Part shown: piece by piece, positions 15,403 through 24,400 of the stretch
Layout: each line of letters starts with the position of its first letter
How positions within the stretch are numbered: position 1 is the first letter of the stretch
Assembly (NCBI GenBank): GCA_027443745.1
Contig: DAIAZB010000548.1
Location: forward strand, 1-48,995
Origin: Thiomonas sp.
GTDB taxonomy: Bacteria > Pseudomonadota > Gammaproteobacteria > Burkholderiales > Burkholderiaceae
DNA: 48,995 nt
Reading direction: 5' to 3'
The notes under the pieces: generated by a model
Database searches by the model: none
What the model was told of the DNA's origin: nothing
The model's input: the letters and a program-made list of their open reading frames with translations, nothing else
Translations under genes and position numbers: made by a program

Positions 15403-17416
15403 GACCTCGCCACAGGAAGGTTGGATATTGCGAATTACTCACCCGGATAGCCCGAACCTCGAACGTGATTTCTCCGAATTTGCAATCGGAATTAGCGAAA
15501 ACGATTTGCGTGGTTCGGGGGAAAAGCAGCACGGTCGTTACCGGTTGATCTTTAGTGGGCGACCGGGACTCCTGGCTGATCTAATGACGGCAATTCGAGA
15601 CTCGTACACCGCCCGGCCGTACACTTCAGCGCAGAACCTTTGCTCGAGTATGCGTTCTTTATGGCGATTCCTTGACGATTACGAGAACCGTCTTGCGAAA
15701 GCCGGTACGCATCTACCGAGAATTGACCGTCTTCATCAGATTACGGGACCTTTGCTCGATCTATGGTCGCAGCCCGGGCCTAATGCTAGTTGGGACGCAG
15801 CTTCGGAAGTTTATTCTAGAACTGTACGGCGCCTCATACTCGATGCAATCGAGGTTCACGGATTGCCGCCGGTGCGCTTAGTTGCATTACGGGTTCGTTC
15901 GCGTACGCCAAAAGACACACTATCTGAGGATGCCGCCCTCGCGCTAATTCGCTTCTTAGCGAAAAACGTCGCCGCCATCTTTAGGCGATGGAAGCGCGCC
16001 GATTCCCTTGCGGCCAGCGGACGAGACCTGCTCTCGTTGTTGAATGACCAACGCACTCTTCCGCTGACTATCATACCCACGGAAGCAGATGCCCACGCGA
16101 CTTATCGTGCATTAGTCGAGAGAACGGGCAATCCTCTCCCAAGCCTAAATGATCTGTGGGGCTACCTAGGAGAAATCAGAAAAAAGGATAACAAGCGTGT
16201 GATCTTGCCTCATTGGTGGCCAACGTATCCAGAGGGATCTCCGCAGGTAGGAGAATGGGCGTCCGTAATCGTTGCTTGGAACGACTGTGCTGGTGGTCTC
16301 TACCCTTCTACCCGGGATCTTTCTTTGATGGCACTTCTTTGCCTGGCGCGATCCGCCTGGAACCCCTCGACTCTTCTTCGCTTGAATGTCGATGATTGGC
16401 ATAATGGCTATGACGAAGACCATATGTGGGTCTTCGCTCAGAAGAACAGATCCGGGAAAGCGCTTCAGTATACCGTTAGCGCATCGAGGCATACGACCGG
16501 CATCTACAGCATTTTGTCCCGTCTTGCGAAGCGCTCGGCACCTATCCGCGCTATGAGCTTGGCGTCGGTCTCTGAAGAGGTGCTAGGCGAGCAGGCTAGG
16601 CAATCCATCTGGCACGGCTTCACTTCAGGGCCGAGCGTAAAACACGCCACACTCGATTATATACATGGGCCTAAAATCATGGGCCAGTGGCTTAATAAAT
16701 GCGTCGAGCAGATGAATACGAGCCCGTCGAATGCTGTCAATATCACACATACAACACCAGGAGATTTCAGGGATATTGCTGCTGCCATCATGTATCGAGC
16801 GAGTCGATATAGCATGTGGACCATGATGGTGATGCTGGGCCATAAGAACATCGCCACGACACGGTTATACGGCTTCCGGCGTCATGCTCGCCAAGAGTCG
16901 AACCGGTTGGTGGTGAAGACCCTTGACGACGTCTTCCAACAGATCAAACAAAAAAAAGCTTGGGAAGCCTCGATCACGCGCGCCCGTCTTGAAGGCATAG
17001 ACATCACCCCGGAAGCCCTTGAGCGGCTCGCTGCCTATCGGAGGAGCAAGACCTACTCCGGTGCCTATTGCAGCAATCCGTCGGAGCCACCGCCTTCGAT
17101 CGACCCCAATCATCCAAGAGACGGGCGTACTCGATGTGTTCAGGGTCATCTTTGCATTGCAAGAGCCTGTCCACAGGCGGTTGTCATCTCGGACAGCCTG
17201 GAGCACATCTGTAAGACAGTGGCAGAACTTGAATGGCGGCAGGCTAACACCGGCATCGTCAGGTTTTGGACGGGTAGCGAAGATGAAGACCTCTTTACGC
17301 TCAAGAAGATTCTTCGGCTGTGGCCTGCCGATGTCGTCGATCGTCACCTCGCTGCTTGGCGCAACCGTATCGCTACAGGCGCACACTTCCCCACTCTTTT
17401 CGCCGGACAGCACTGA
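15377..17416 (+). CDS. Tyrosine-recombinase-like protein with altered active site, second gene of the operon
   Basis: A 679-aa protein. It ends its catalytic domain with MVMLGHKNIATTRLYGF (His489, Tyr498), the standard box. At the first catalytic Arg position there is Asn329 (ARSAWNPSTLLRL), and the His of the HxxR box is replaced by Gly462 (GDFRD, with Arg465 kept). The pattern of an Asn in box I recalls the TnpB-type partner of Tn554-like elements. A C-terminal extension carries Cys residues (CVQGHLCIARAC). The ATG at 15377 is chosen because it gives a 26-bp overlap with the upstream gene. It probably works in a hetero-complex with its two neighbours. Confidence 0.8.
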   Translation: MAHSAPVPETSPQEGWILRITHPDSPNLERDFSEFAIGISENDLRGSGEKQHGRYRLIFSGRPGLLADLMTAIRDSYTARPYTSAQNLCSSMRSLWRFLDDYENRLAKAGTHLPRIDRLHQITGPLLDLWSQPGPNASWDAASEVYSRTVRRLILDAIEVHGLPPVRLVALRVRSRTPKDTLSEDAALALIRFLAKNVAAIFRRWKRADSLAASGRDLLSLLNDQRTLPLTIIPTEADAHATYRALVERTGNPLPSLNDLWGYLGEIRKKDNKRVILPHWWPTYPEGSPQVGEWASVIVAWNDCAGGLYPSTRDLSLMALLCLARSAWNPSTLLRLNVDDWHNGYDEDHMWVFAQKNRSGKALQYTVSASRHTTGIYSILSRLAKRSAPIRAMSLASVSEEVLGEQARQSIWHGFTSGPSVKHATLDYIHGPKIMGQWLNKCVEQMNTSPSNAVNITHTTPGDFRDIAAAIMYRASRYSMWTMMVMLGHKNIATTRLYGFRRHARQESNRLVVKTLDDVFQQIKQKKAWEASITRARLEGIDITPEALERLAAYRRSKTYSGAYCSNPSEPPPSIDPNHPRDGRTRCVQGHLCIARACPQAVVISDSLEHICKTVAELEWRQANTGIVRFWTGSEDEDLFTLKKILRLWPADVVDRHLAAWRNRIATGAHFPTLFAGQH

Positions 17417-19470
17417 TGTCGAGGCAAGCGAGCAACTACAAGCGTGTCGAAGCTGCAAATGCAGCCGCTGCAAGCCTTCTATTGACGACCGGCACGACGC
17501 CGCAATCCATCCTTTCGGCTGCGCGTGAACAGCTTCTATCGCTACAATCGCAGTTACTTATGGGTGAAACGTGGGGTATCTGGGAGGTGGATCCCGCCCT
17601 CGTCTCCCTTGCGCCCATCTGGCAGTCTCACCGCCGGTACCGCGTTGAGAACGCGCTCCCGCCAGGCATTGATCCAGGCAGCAAGGCGGCGAATCGAATC
17701 TGGTCAGAACTCATGAGGATCGCAATCTCATCACGACTGTGGCCTTCTCCTGCGGGAAGGCGATCTTCGTTCTCTTCACTGCAGGTGCGGCTTCGTTGCC
17801 TGGGCATGCTGACTCGCAAGATGGAGAGCTTTGATAAGCCCGCCTTCTGGTCTCAGATTTCGCAGGAGGCGGTAGGTGATAAGAATGGCGCCATGATGAA
17901 GAATTGTTTCTGGACTCTTGCCTGGCTGAAAGACATCGGTGCAATTGGAGACTGTGCGGCCGGCAAGCAAGTGGTGGCAGGAAGTTTCCCCCGCCGTTCG
18001 CGAATAGACGAGCCCGAGCACACGAAGTCAGAAAAGAGTGGGAATACATGGCAACCGTTTCCGGACTCCTTTACCGCTGAAGCGGGGTGGCATGCGATTC
18101 AATGCTTGGAGATATTAGGGCCGGCGCTACTCGACGCTCTTGAGCACTCCTCAGCTGTCACGGTTCCTCCACCCTCTAGGAAGACTTCTGGGAAGAGAAT
18201 CCGGAAGGACAAGTACAAGCCGACGAAGCCATGGAGGGAGCGCATGGCGCTAGATCAGTTCATTAATAACTGGGAATGGACTGCACCCGACGACTCGCCG
18301 CATACTGCCGCGTTGGTACCAAGCAGCTTCTCGGTCCTTGGCATCGGTACCTTTAGCTGGCCGCCCAACACTTACGCTAAGGCACTGTCTCTACTTAACC
18401 TTATCCAGGCAAGCCATCTATGGGTGCTAGCTTTGGCCACTGCCGGGCGTCATGCCGAGTTACTGAGCATGAAAGTCGGCTCACTTACGCGGTGTGAGAG
18501 CGATGCACCAACTACCCAGATGGACTCCTGGAAGATTGACGGCCTCCATGCAGCAGCGCGAGAGCTTCCACTTCCATCGTTGGCCCTCTTTGCTTTGCAG
18601 CAGCAAGAACGCCTAGCCAAATTTGTAAAGCGTGAATATAAAAAGGAGGGTGATCACCTATGGGTGTTGGTGACCGTGCGATCTGGGGATCCTTTGCTCA
18701 GCTTTGCGAAGCTGCTTAGTACACTGGTTCAGACTTACGGTCTCCAATCTCACCTGGGTGACAGCAATGCTCATATGCATCGCTTCCGAAAAACGCTCGT
18801 TCGCATTGTCGCCCTTGCATTAGTACATGCGCCAAAGATTCTAATGGACGTTCTTGGGCACAAAGACGAGCAGATGACGGTCATGCGGTACATCCTTGCT
18901 GATCAAACTCTTCTTGAAGAGATCAACGAGACCGTGCGCGAGCTCAACGTATTAAAGGTTGAGGAGGTCATCCGGAATCCCGGCAGCTTGCAGGGGAAGG
19001 CAGCTCCGGTGTTCAAGCAACGCATTGAGGCGTATGCGGTCCGCCTGGGCGAAAGTGCTCATGAGCCGCAGAATATCCGTGAATTTGCTGACGCCATGTC
19101 AGGCAACGGAACGAAGTGGGCCTGCATTGCGCCTGGCGTCTACTGCACGGGCTTCGACGTTGGCGGGCTTTGCAACAAGAACCGTGGCGGTGCACCAGAC
19201 CCGCACTATTGCCATCCAAACTGCGATAACCAACTGGTCATTTCCGAAGGTGAAGGTGATGATCCGGCTGTCGCACGCGCGATACGTAATGTTGATTTCC
19301 TGCTTAATGAGCTGCATTCCGCGTCTGAGTGCGATGAGGAAATGCTTGTTGCTCAGTTCCTAGGGCAGATCAAGGCTCTCTTGGGCCGCTGGCGTGAGGT
19401 GGACCGTCATGTAAGCGTTCACCCGCTTGCCAAGCGACACAAGATCGATCTGGTACTCGTCGATGACTAA
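17416..19470 (+). CDS. Tyrosine recombinase, third gene of the operon
   Basis: A 684-aa recombinase. Catalytic residues are all present: Arg345 (ATAGRHAELLS), His455-x-x-Arg458 (HRFRKTL), His482 (LGHKDEQ) and Tyr492 (VMRYILA). A C-terminal Cys/His cluster (CTGFDVGGLCNKN, then HYCHPNC) suggests a zinc-binding tail. The ATG at 17416 shares its first base with the stop of the preceding gene (TGATG). Three consecutive large recombinase-type proteins plus a small coiled-coil protein define this element. Confidence 0.85.
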   Translation: MSRQASNYKRVEAANAAAASLLLTTGTTPQSILSAAREQLLSLQSQLLMGETWGIWEVDPALVSLAPIWQSHRRYRVENALPPGIDPGSKAANRIWSELMRIAISSRLWPSPAGRRSSFSSLQVRLRCLGMLTRKMESFDKPAFWSQISQEAVGDKNGAMMKNCFWTLAWLKDIGAIGDCAAGKQVVAGSFPRRSRIDEPEHTKSEKSGNTWQPFPDSFTAEAGWHAIQCLEILGPALLDALEHSSAVTVPPPSRKTSGKRIRKDKYKPTKPWRERMALDQFINNWEWTAPDDSPHTAALVPSSFSVLGIGTFSWPPNTYAKALSLLNLIQASHLWVLALATAGRHAELLSMKVGSLTRCESDAPTTQMDSWKIDGLHAAARELPLPSLALFALQQQERLAKFVKREYKKEGDHLWVLVTVRSGDPLLSFAKLLSTLVQTYGLQSHLGDSNAHMHRFRKTLVRIVALALVHAPKILMDVLGHKDEQMTVMRYILADQTLLEEINETVRELNVLKVEEVIRNPGSLQGKAAPVFKQRIEAYAVRLGESAHEPQNIREFADAMSGNGTKWACIAPGVYCTGFDVGGLCNKNRGGAPDPHYCHPNCDNQLVISEGEGDDPAVARAIRNVDFLLNELHSASECDEEMLVAQFLGQIKALLGRWREVDRHVSVHPLAKRHKIDLVLVDD

Positions 19471-20050
19471 CTCAGAACAAGCCTCTAAATTGCCTGGTCC
19501 ACCCAACGCGGTCTCTATTGAGATTCGAGATATCCAGGAACGCACGGCCCGATCGGCGGTAGTGCGAACAACGATCACTGCGCAGAAGATCGCGCAAGGA
19601 AAGGCGCTCATTGAAGCGGAGATCGTCCAGAATGATGGAATCTATCCACGCAATAAGGGGCGCCTATCCAGGAAGGAGCTATACCGGCGAGCTGGTGTCT
19701 CGGAGCAAACGTTCCACGGGGGCGGCAAGAAAACTCACGCCAAGCTGCTGAAGGAGATCGAGGCTTGGCTGGCTAATGTCCTGAGTCAGGTTCCACAAGG
19801 CTCAAGAGAGCGTCGAAAGGCAAAGGCCGGTCGTGCAAATATAGCCGAGGCGCAGCTTCGGAAACTCGCTGCTGAGTTCCACAAGATGTACGAGGTGGAG
19901 ATTCCCCGGCGTGATGAGGAGATCGCGGCTCTACGCAGGCGTATAGAGGAGCTCGAGTTGGAGAATCAACGCCTCCAGCTTGATATGTCGGAAGGCAGAC
20001 TCGTTCAGTTCTCTGGTGCACTCAGGGCACCGAACATCGAGAAGTCCTGA
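19463..20050 (+). CDS. Small coiled-coil accessory protein of the recombinase operon
   Basis: A 195-aa protein with a central helix-turn-helix-like segment (GRLSRKELYRRAGVSEQTFH, about residues 65-84) and a C-terminal coiled coil (RDEEIAALRRRIEELELENQ). By size, position and coiled coil it resembles the TnpC-type protein of Tn554-like elements or the small partner in recombinase-trio elements, which direct or stimulate the recombinases. The start ATG at 19463 lies within the end of the third recombinase gene (ATGACTAA, 8-bp overlap). An upstream in-frame start at 19427 is less likely. Confidence 0.75.
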   Translation: MTNSEQASKLPGPPNAVSIEIRDIQERTARSAVVRTTITAQKIAQGKALIEAEIVQNDGIYPRNKGRLSRKELYRRAGVSEQTFHGGGKKTHAKLLKEIEAWLANVLSQVPQGSRERRKAKAGRANIAEAQLRKLAAEFHKMYEVEIPRRDEEIAALRRRIEELELENQRLQLDMSEGRLVQFSGALRAPNIEKS

Positions 20051-20057
20051 TTAGTTA

Positions 20058-20078
20058 GATCAGGTGCATTACCTGATC
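20058..20078. repeat. Perfect 8-bp inverted repeat after the recombinase operon
   Basis: GATCAGGT (20058-20065) and ACCTGATC (20071-20078) are separated by 5 bp, 8 bp after the stop of the last operon gene. No T-run follows, so it is a weak terminator candidate. Its place at the end of the operon makes it a candidate end or core site of the recombinase element. Confidence 0.45.
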
Positions 20079-20133
20079 GACGTTGAAATGTTCGAGCGCA
20101 TAGCCGGAAAATATCGTCAGTGACGAAACGGGA

Positions 20134-20298
20134 ATGCTCCATCCGGTGCTTCAACGGATCTTGCCGCTTCGAGATCCGGCGGACGCGCGGATTGGCGCGA
20201 TGAGCGCGCACCTGAAGGCACGTCTGAGCCGCGACCTGCGCGACAACTACACGGAGCGGCTTGAACGCCCCGGGTTCGGTGGAGGCTCCAACTCCTGA
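20134..20298 (+). pseudogene. Orphan gene fragment fused to the IS3 end
   Basis: A 54-codon open stretch reads MLHPVLQRILPLRDPADARI and then HLKARLSRDLRDNYTERLE, a believable protein tail. From 20262 the same frame runs into the terminal repeat of the IS3 element and stops at 20298. I take it as part of an older gene cut by the IS. The family is not recognised. Confidence 0.3.
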
Positions 20299-20310
20299 GA
20301 GAATGGAGCC

Positions 20311-20632
20311 ATGAACAAGTCCACCAAGTTTTCCCCTGAGGCTCGCGAGCGCGCGGTGCGCATGGTGCAGGAGCACCGTGGCGAGTCTCCCTCGCTGTGG
20401 GCCGCCGTGGAGTCTATCGACCGAAGATCGGCTGTGTGCCGCAGACCTTGCTGAGCTGGATCCAGCGCCACGAGATCGACACCGGCGTTCGCGAGGGTGT
20501 GACGACCGCCGAAGCACAGCGGATGAAGGAATTCGAGCGCGAGGTCAAGGAACTGCGCCGGGCCAATGAGATTCTGAAGCTGGCGAGTGCTTTTTCGCCC
20601 AGGCGGAGCTCGACCGCCGACTCAAGTCCTAA
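20311..20632 (+). pseudogene. IS3-family orfA (frameshifted)
   Basis: The frame opens with [20 protein letters not shown], the usual orfA helix-turn-helix start. It is lost near 20420, where one base is missing between SI and [15 protein letters not shown], so the in-frame product ends at 20454. The sequence then continues correctly in another frame through [20 protein letters not shown]. It loses a second base in the T-run at 20591-20595, where a normal copy should read on to the TAA at 20630. Both lesions inactivate the HTH-leucine-zipper protein. Confidence 0.8.
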
Positions 20633-21357
20633 GGGACTTCATCGACACCCATCGAGCGACGTTCGGGGCCGAGCCTATCTGCAAGGTGCTGCAGGTCGCC
20701 CCGTCCGGCTACCGTCGGCACGCCGCCCTTGCATGCGAGCCGCACCGTCGCTGTGCCCGGGCCAAGCGCGACGCGATGCTGGTGCCGGAGATCGAGCGGG
20801 TCTGGCGGGGCAGCATGCAGGTCTACAGTGCCGACAAGGTCTGGAAGCAACTGGGCCGCGAAGGCATAACCGTGGCCCGTTGCACGGTCGAACGGTTGAT
20901 GCGTCGACTGGGCTTGCGCGGTGTCGTGCGCGGCAAGGTAGTGCGCATGACCGTCAGTGATGGCAAGGCGCCGTGTCCGCTGGACCGGGTCAACTGGCAG
21001 TGCCGCGCCGAGCGACCCAACCAGCTGTGGGTCTCGGATTTCACCTACGTTTCGACCTGGCAAGGCTGGCTCTATGTGGCCTTCGTCATTGACGTGTTCG
21101 CCCGGCGCATCGTCGGTTGGCGCGTCAGCAACTCGATGCGCGCGGACTTCGTGCTTGATGCCCTGGAGCAAGCCCTCTACGCGCGCCAGCCGGAGCGTGA
21201 TAGCAGCTTGATCCACCACAGCGACCGCGGGTCGCAATACGTCTCGATCCGCTACAGTGAGCGCCTGGCCGAGGCGGGCATCGAGCCGTCGGTGGGCAGC
21301 AAGGGCGACAGCTACGACAACGCGCTCGCCGAGACCTTGCTATTCATGGGCCAATGA
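20587..21357 (+). pseudogene. IS3-family orfB transposase, C-terminally truncated
   Basis: A DDE integrase-type transposase. The HTH_21 segment ([20 protein letters not shown]) is followed by the catalytic core with WVSDFTYV (first Asp), HHSDRGSQY (second Asp) and SYDNALAE (Glu). Directly after the Glu the protein departs from the family (LLFMGQ, stop). About 50 residues normally following, and the right end of the IS, are missing. The breakpoint is near 21340. Confidence 0.85.
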
Positions 21358-21490
21358 TGCCACGCGTTGCGAAGGCCTATCCGCTTGGCTAGTCGTGGTG
21401 TGAGAAATTTCCTACACGCGCCCCTGCGCGCCGGTCGCGCCTGACCTTGCGTGGACCCGGTATCCTTCTGGGGCACGCGATGAGGTCACG

Positions 21491-24400
21491 ATGGCAAGAA
21501 CCCGCAAGACGTTTGACAGTGTCCGGGCTTCCAGGGATGGGCACGAGTACCACGAGGCCTGGGTAGCGAGAAAATGCCTGGGACTGCTGTGGCCTAAAGA
21601 CGATCTGGTCGGCATTTCTATCGAAGGGTTTAGCCAAGAAGACCAAAAGGCCGTCACGGCTGAGGCCAACGAAATCGCCGATGCCGTGCTGTACTTCGGC
21701 CGTCGCGCCACGTTCTCCCAGGCTCGTCGAGTCGTGGTGGTTCAACTAAAGTATTCCAAGGCCGCCGAGCTCAAGCCGTTCCGCGCGGCGGATGCCAAGA
21801 AGACCTTGGGGAAGTTTGCGCGAACGTACCGCACCTGCAAGCGAGATCACGGCACCAAGAAGGCCCGCGACAAGCTTCGCTTCAAGCTGGTCACTAATCG
21901 GCCCATTGAGACTGCCTTGATCGAGGCAATTCGTGGCCTGGCCAAGGGCAGCGCCCTCAAGGCCGAGGCGAAAAAGCAAGCAACGCAAGTCACGGCAGCC
22001 TGCAAGCTCAAGGGCAAGGACCTGGCCGAATTTGCAGCACGCCTAGTCATGGTCGGGCTGACGGGTGATTTGCACGCGAACAAGCAGCAGCTGGCGATCA
22101 CCTTGGCAGATTGGTCGGACGCGCGAGATCATTGGGCGCAGGTTCGATTCAACGCCATTCGTGACATGGCTCGCGACAAGGCGGGGCTGGCGAAACAGCA
22201 CCGAAACCTCATCGCGCGCACGGATGTCCTTGCGGCGCTCCAACTCTCCGATGTGGGTGATTTGCTCCCATGCCCCGCGAGTTTTCCGCCGGTGGGCGCC
22301 GTCGTGGATCGCTTGCAATTGCAAGAAGCTGTCGACCTCATCCCGCGCCTGAACCAGCCCTTGGTTATCCATGCCGAAGGCGGCTTCGGCAAGACGGTCT
22401 TCATGAATTCCGTTGCGGCCAGCCTGTCCGCAACACACGAGACGATCTTGTTCGATTGTTTCGGCATGGGCCAATACCGTGCGCCGGACGATGCGCGCCA
22501 CCTTCCCAGCCGGGGCTTGGTCCACATCGCCAACGAATTGGCCTGCCGTGGGCTGTGTGATCCGCTCCTGCCTTCGACGAGTAGCAACGAAGATCTCCTT
22601 CGCGCCTTCCGCACCCGCCTCGAGCAGGTTGTGGCGACCATTCGCCGAGGTTCGGTCGACCGACAGCTGGTTCTGCTTCTGGACGCAATCGACAACGCGA
22701 ACGAGCTGGCGCGCGACTTGGGACAGGATGCGTTTCCGAAGCTGTTGCTTCTGAGCCTGACGCATGGCGCCCCAATCGCGGGGCTGCAGGTGGTGGTCAG
22801 CGCTCGAAGTCATCGCCGTCACGCAGCGACCGGCGGTGTTGTCTGCGAGGAGCTAGAGCTCAAGCCGTTCGCAGAGTCCGAAACACAGGCCTTCCTGGTC
22901 AGCCGCTTGGAGCGAATGACGGCAGCGACCGTGCAGGTCGCCCAGTCTCGCTCGGTCGGAAATGCACGAGTCCTGGAGCATTTGGCCGAGGATCCCTCGC
23001 TGCTGGCACCTTCGGAGATCGGCAAGGTCATCGAACTCGACGACCTGATCCGTCGGCGCATCGCCGAGGCGCTGGCGGAGGCCCGGAACCTGGGCAATCC
23101 CGAAACCAACATTCGGGCCTTTCTTGCCGGTCTAGCCACACTGCCGCCGCCGGTGCCTCTGCAGGAGTTCGCCGAGGTCAATGGCATGCCGGAAGGCGCC
23201 GTCAGGAGTTTTGCAGCCGACCTCGCGCCGTTGCTCGAGCAGACCAATCACGGGCTGATGTTCCGGGACGAGCCGACCGAGACTTTGATTCGGCGCGAGT
23301 ACGTGGCTGATGCCTCGGCCCTGCGGGTCTTGGCGAACAACCTGCTCGCGATGCAGCCGCGGTCAGTGTATGCCGCTACGACCTTGCCGGGCTTGCTGCT
23401 CCAGTTGGCCGACGGCGATCAGCTATTCCAGCTAGCGTTTGACGATCGGTTACCGGCGGCGATCACGAGCACTGTGGGACAACAGGCCATTCGCCAGGCA
23501 CGCCTGCGTGCCGCCGCGGGCCATGCCGTCCAAAAGAACGACCTTGATCGATTGGTGCCGCTGCTAGTCGAGATGTCGACGTTGGCCGCCATGGACCAGC
23601 GGGGTCTTCAGTACCTGCTGGATCACCCGGATTTGGTCGTCGCCGCTCGCGATGTCGACTCGCAGCGGCGACTCTTCGAAGCGCGCACCAGTTGGCCCGG
23701 ATCCCGCCATGCGCGCCTGGCGATCGCACACGCGCTAATGGGGGAAGTGGCGGACGCAACGCGCCATGCGCAATGGGTCATCGAATGGCGTGCTCACTAT
23801 TTCCAGCAAACTTCCGACGAATTCCAGGATCGCGCGCGCCCCGTCTCGCTAGACATGGCCGCAATCCCGCTGAGCTTCTTGGCCCGGGGCGATGCCGAGG
23901 CGGCTGCTCAAGACTTGGCGGGTTGGAAGGATTGGTATGCCTTTGACGTAGCCAAGGCGGCCTTCGAGCTGGCGCGGGGACCAGATGCTCAACGATCTGT
24001 TCGTGCCGACGTCATCGACCAGTGCTGGGCCGCCCTCGATAGCCCAGGACCGTTGGCGGCGGCGGTGCGCTATGCCGCCGGCGACTCGGCGCGTCAGCGT
24101 GCCATTCTTGTTGCTCTGGCCCAGGTCTGTAGGGTCGACGGTGCTGTCGACCTGGGCAGGGAACACTACCGACCCCATGATCGCGCCATTGTTCGTGGCA
24201 TGTTGGAAGCGGCAGCGATCGCCATAGTGTTGAGAATGCCGTCAGAGGCGGCCGCCATTGTCGGCGCGTTGCCACTGACGTCGCCGTCGCTGCACGTATT
24301 CATGGACGACTACTGGACAGGCGATATCTATCCCTTCCTCGCACGGCAGGTGATTGAACGGCTTGCCAAGGGCGAGCGCACCGCCGGACGACACCTCCTG

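Larger units (their letters stand above)
20262..21357 (+). mobile_element. Decayed IS3-family insertion sequence, 3' truncated
   Basis: The left terminal region begins TGAACGCCCCGGGTTCGGTG and is followed by a two-frame orfA/orfB transposase arrangement of the IS3 family, probably the IS51 group. OrfA carries two single-base deletions, and orfB stops short, right after the third catalytic residue. The right inverted repeat is missing. The IS is therefore dead. It lies between the recombinase operon and the Avs-like gene and may mark a deletion or junction point. Confidence 0.8.
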
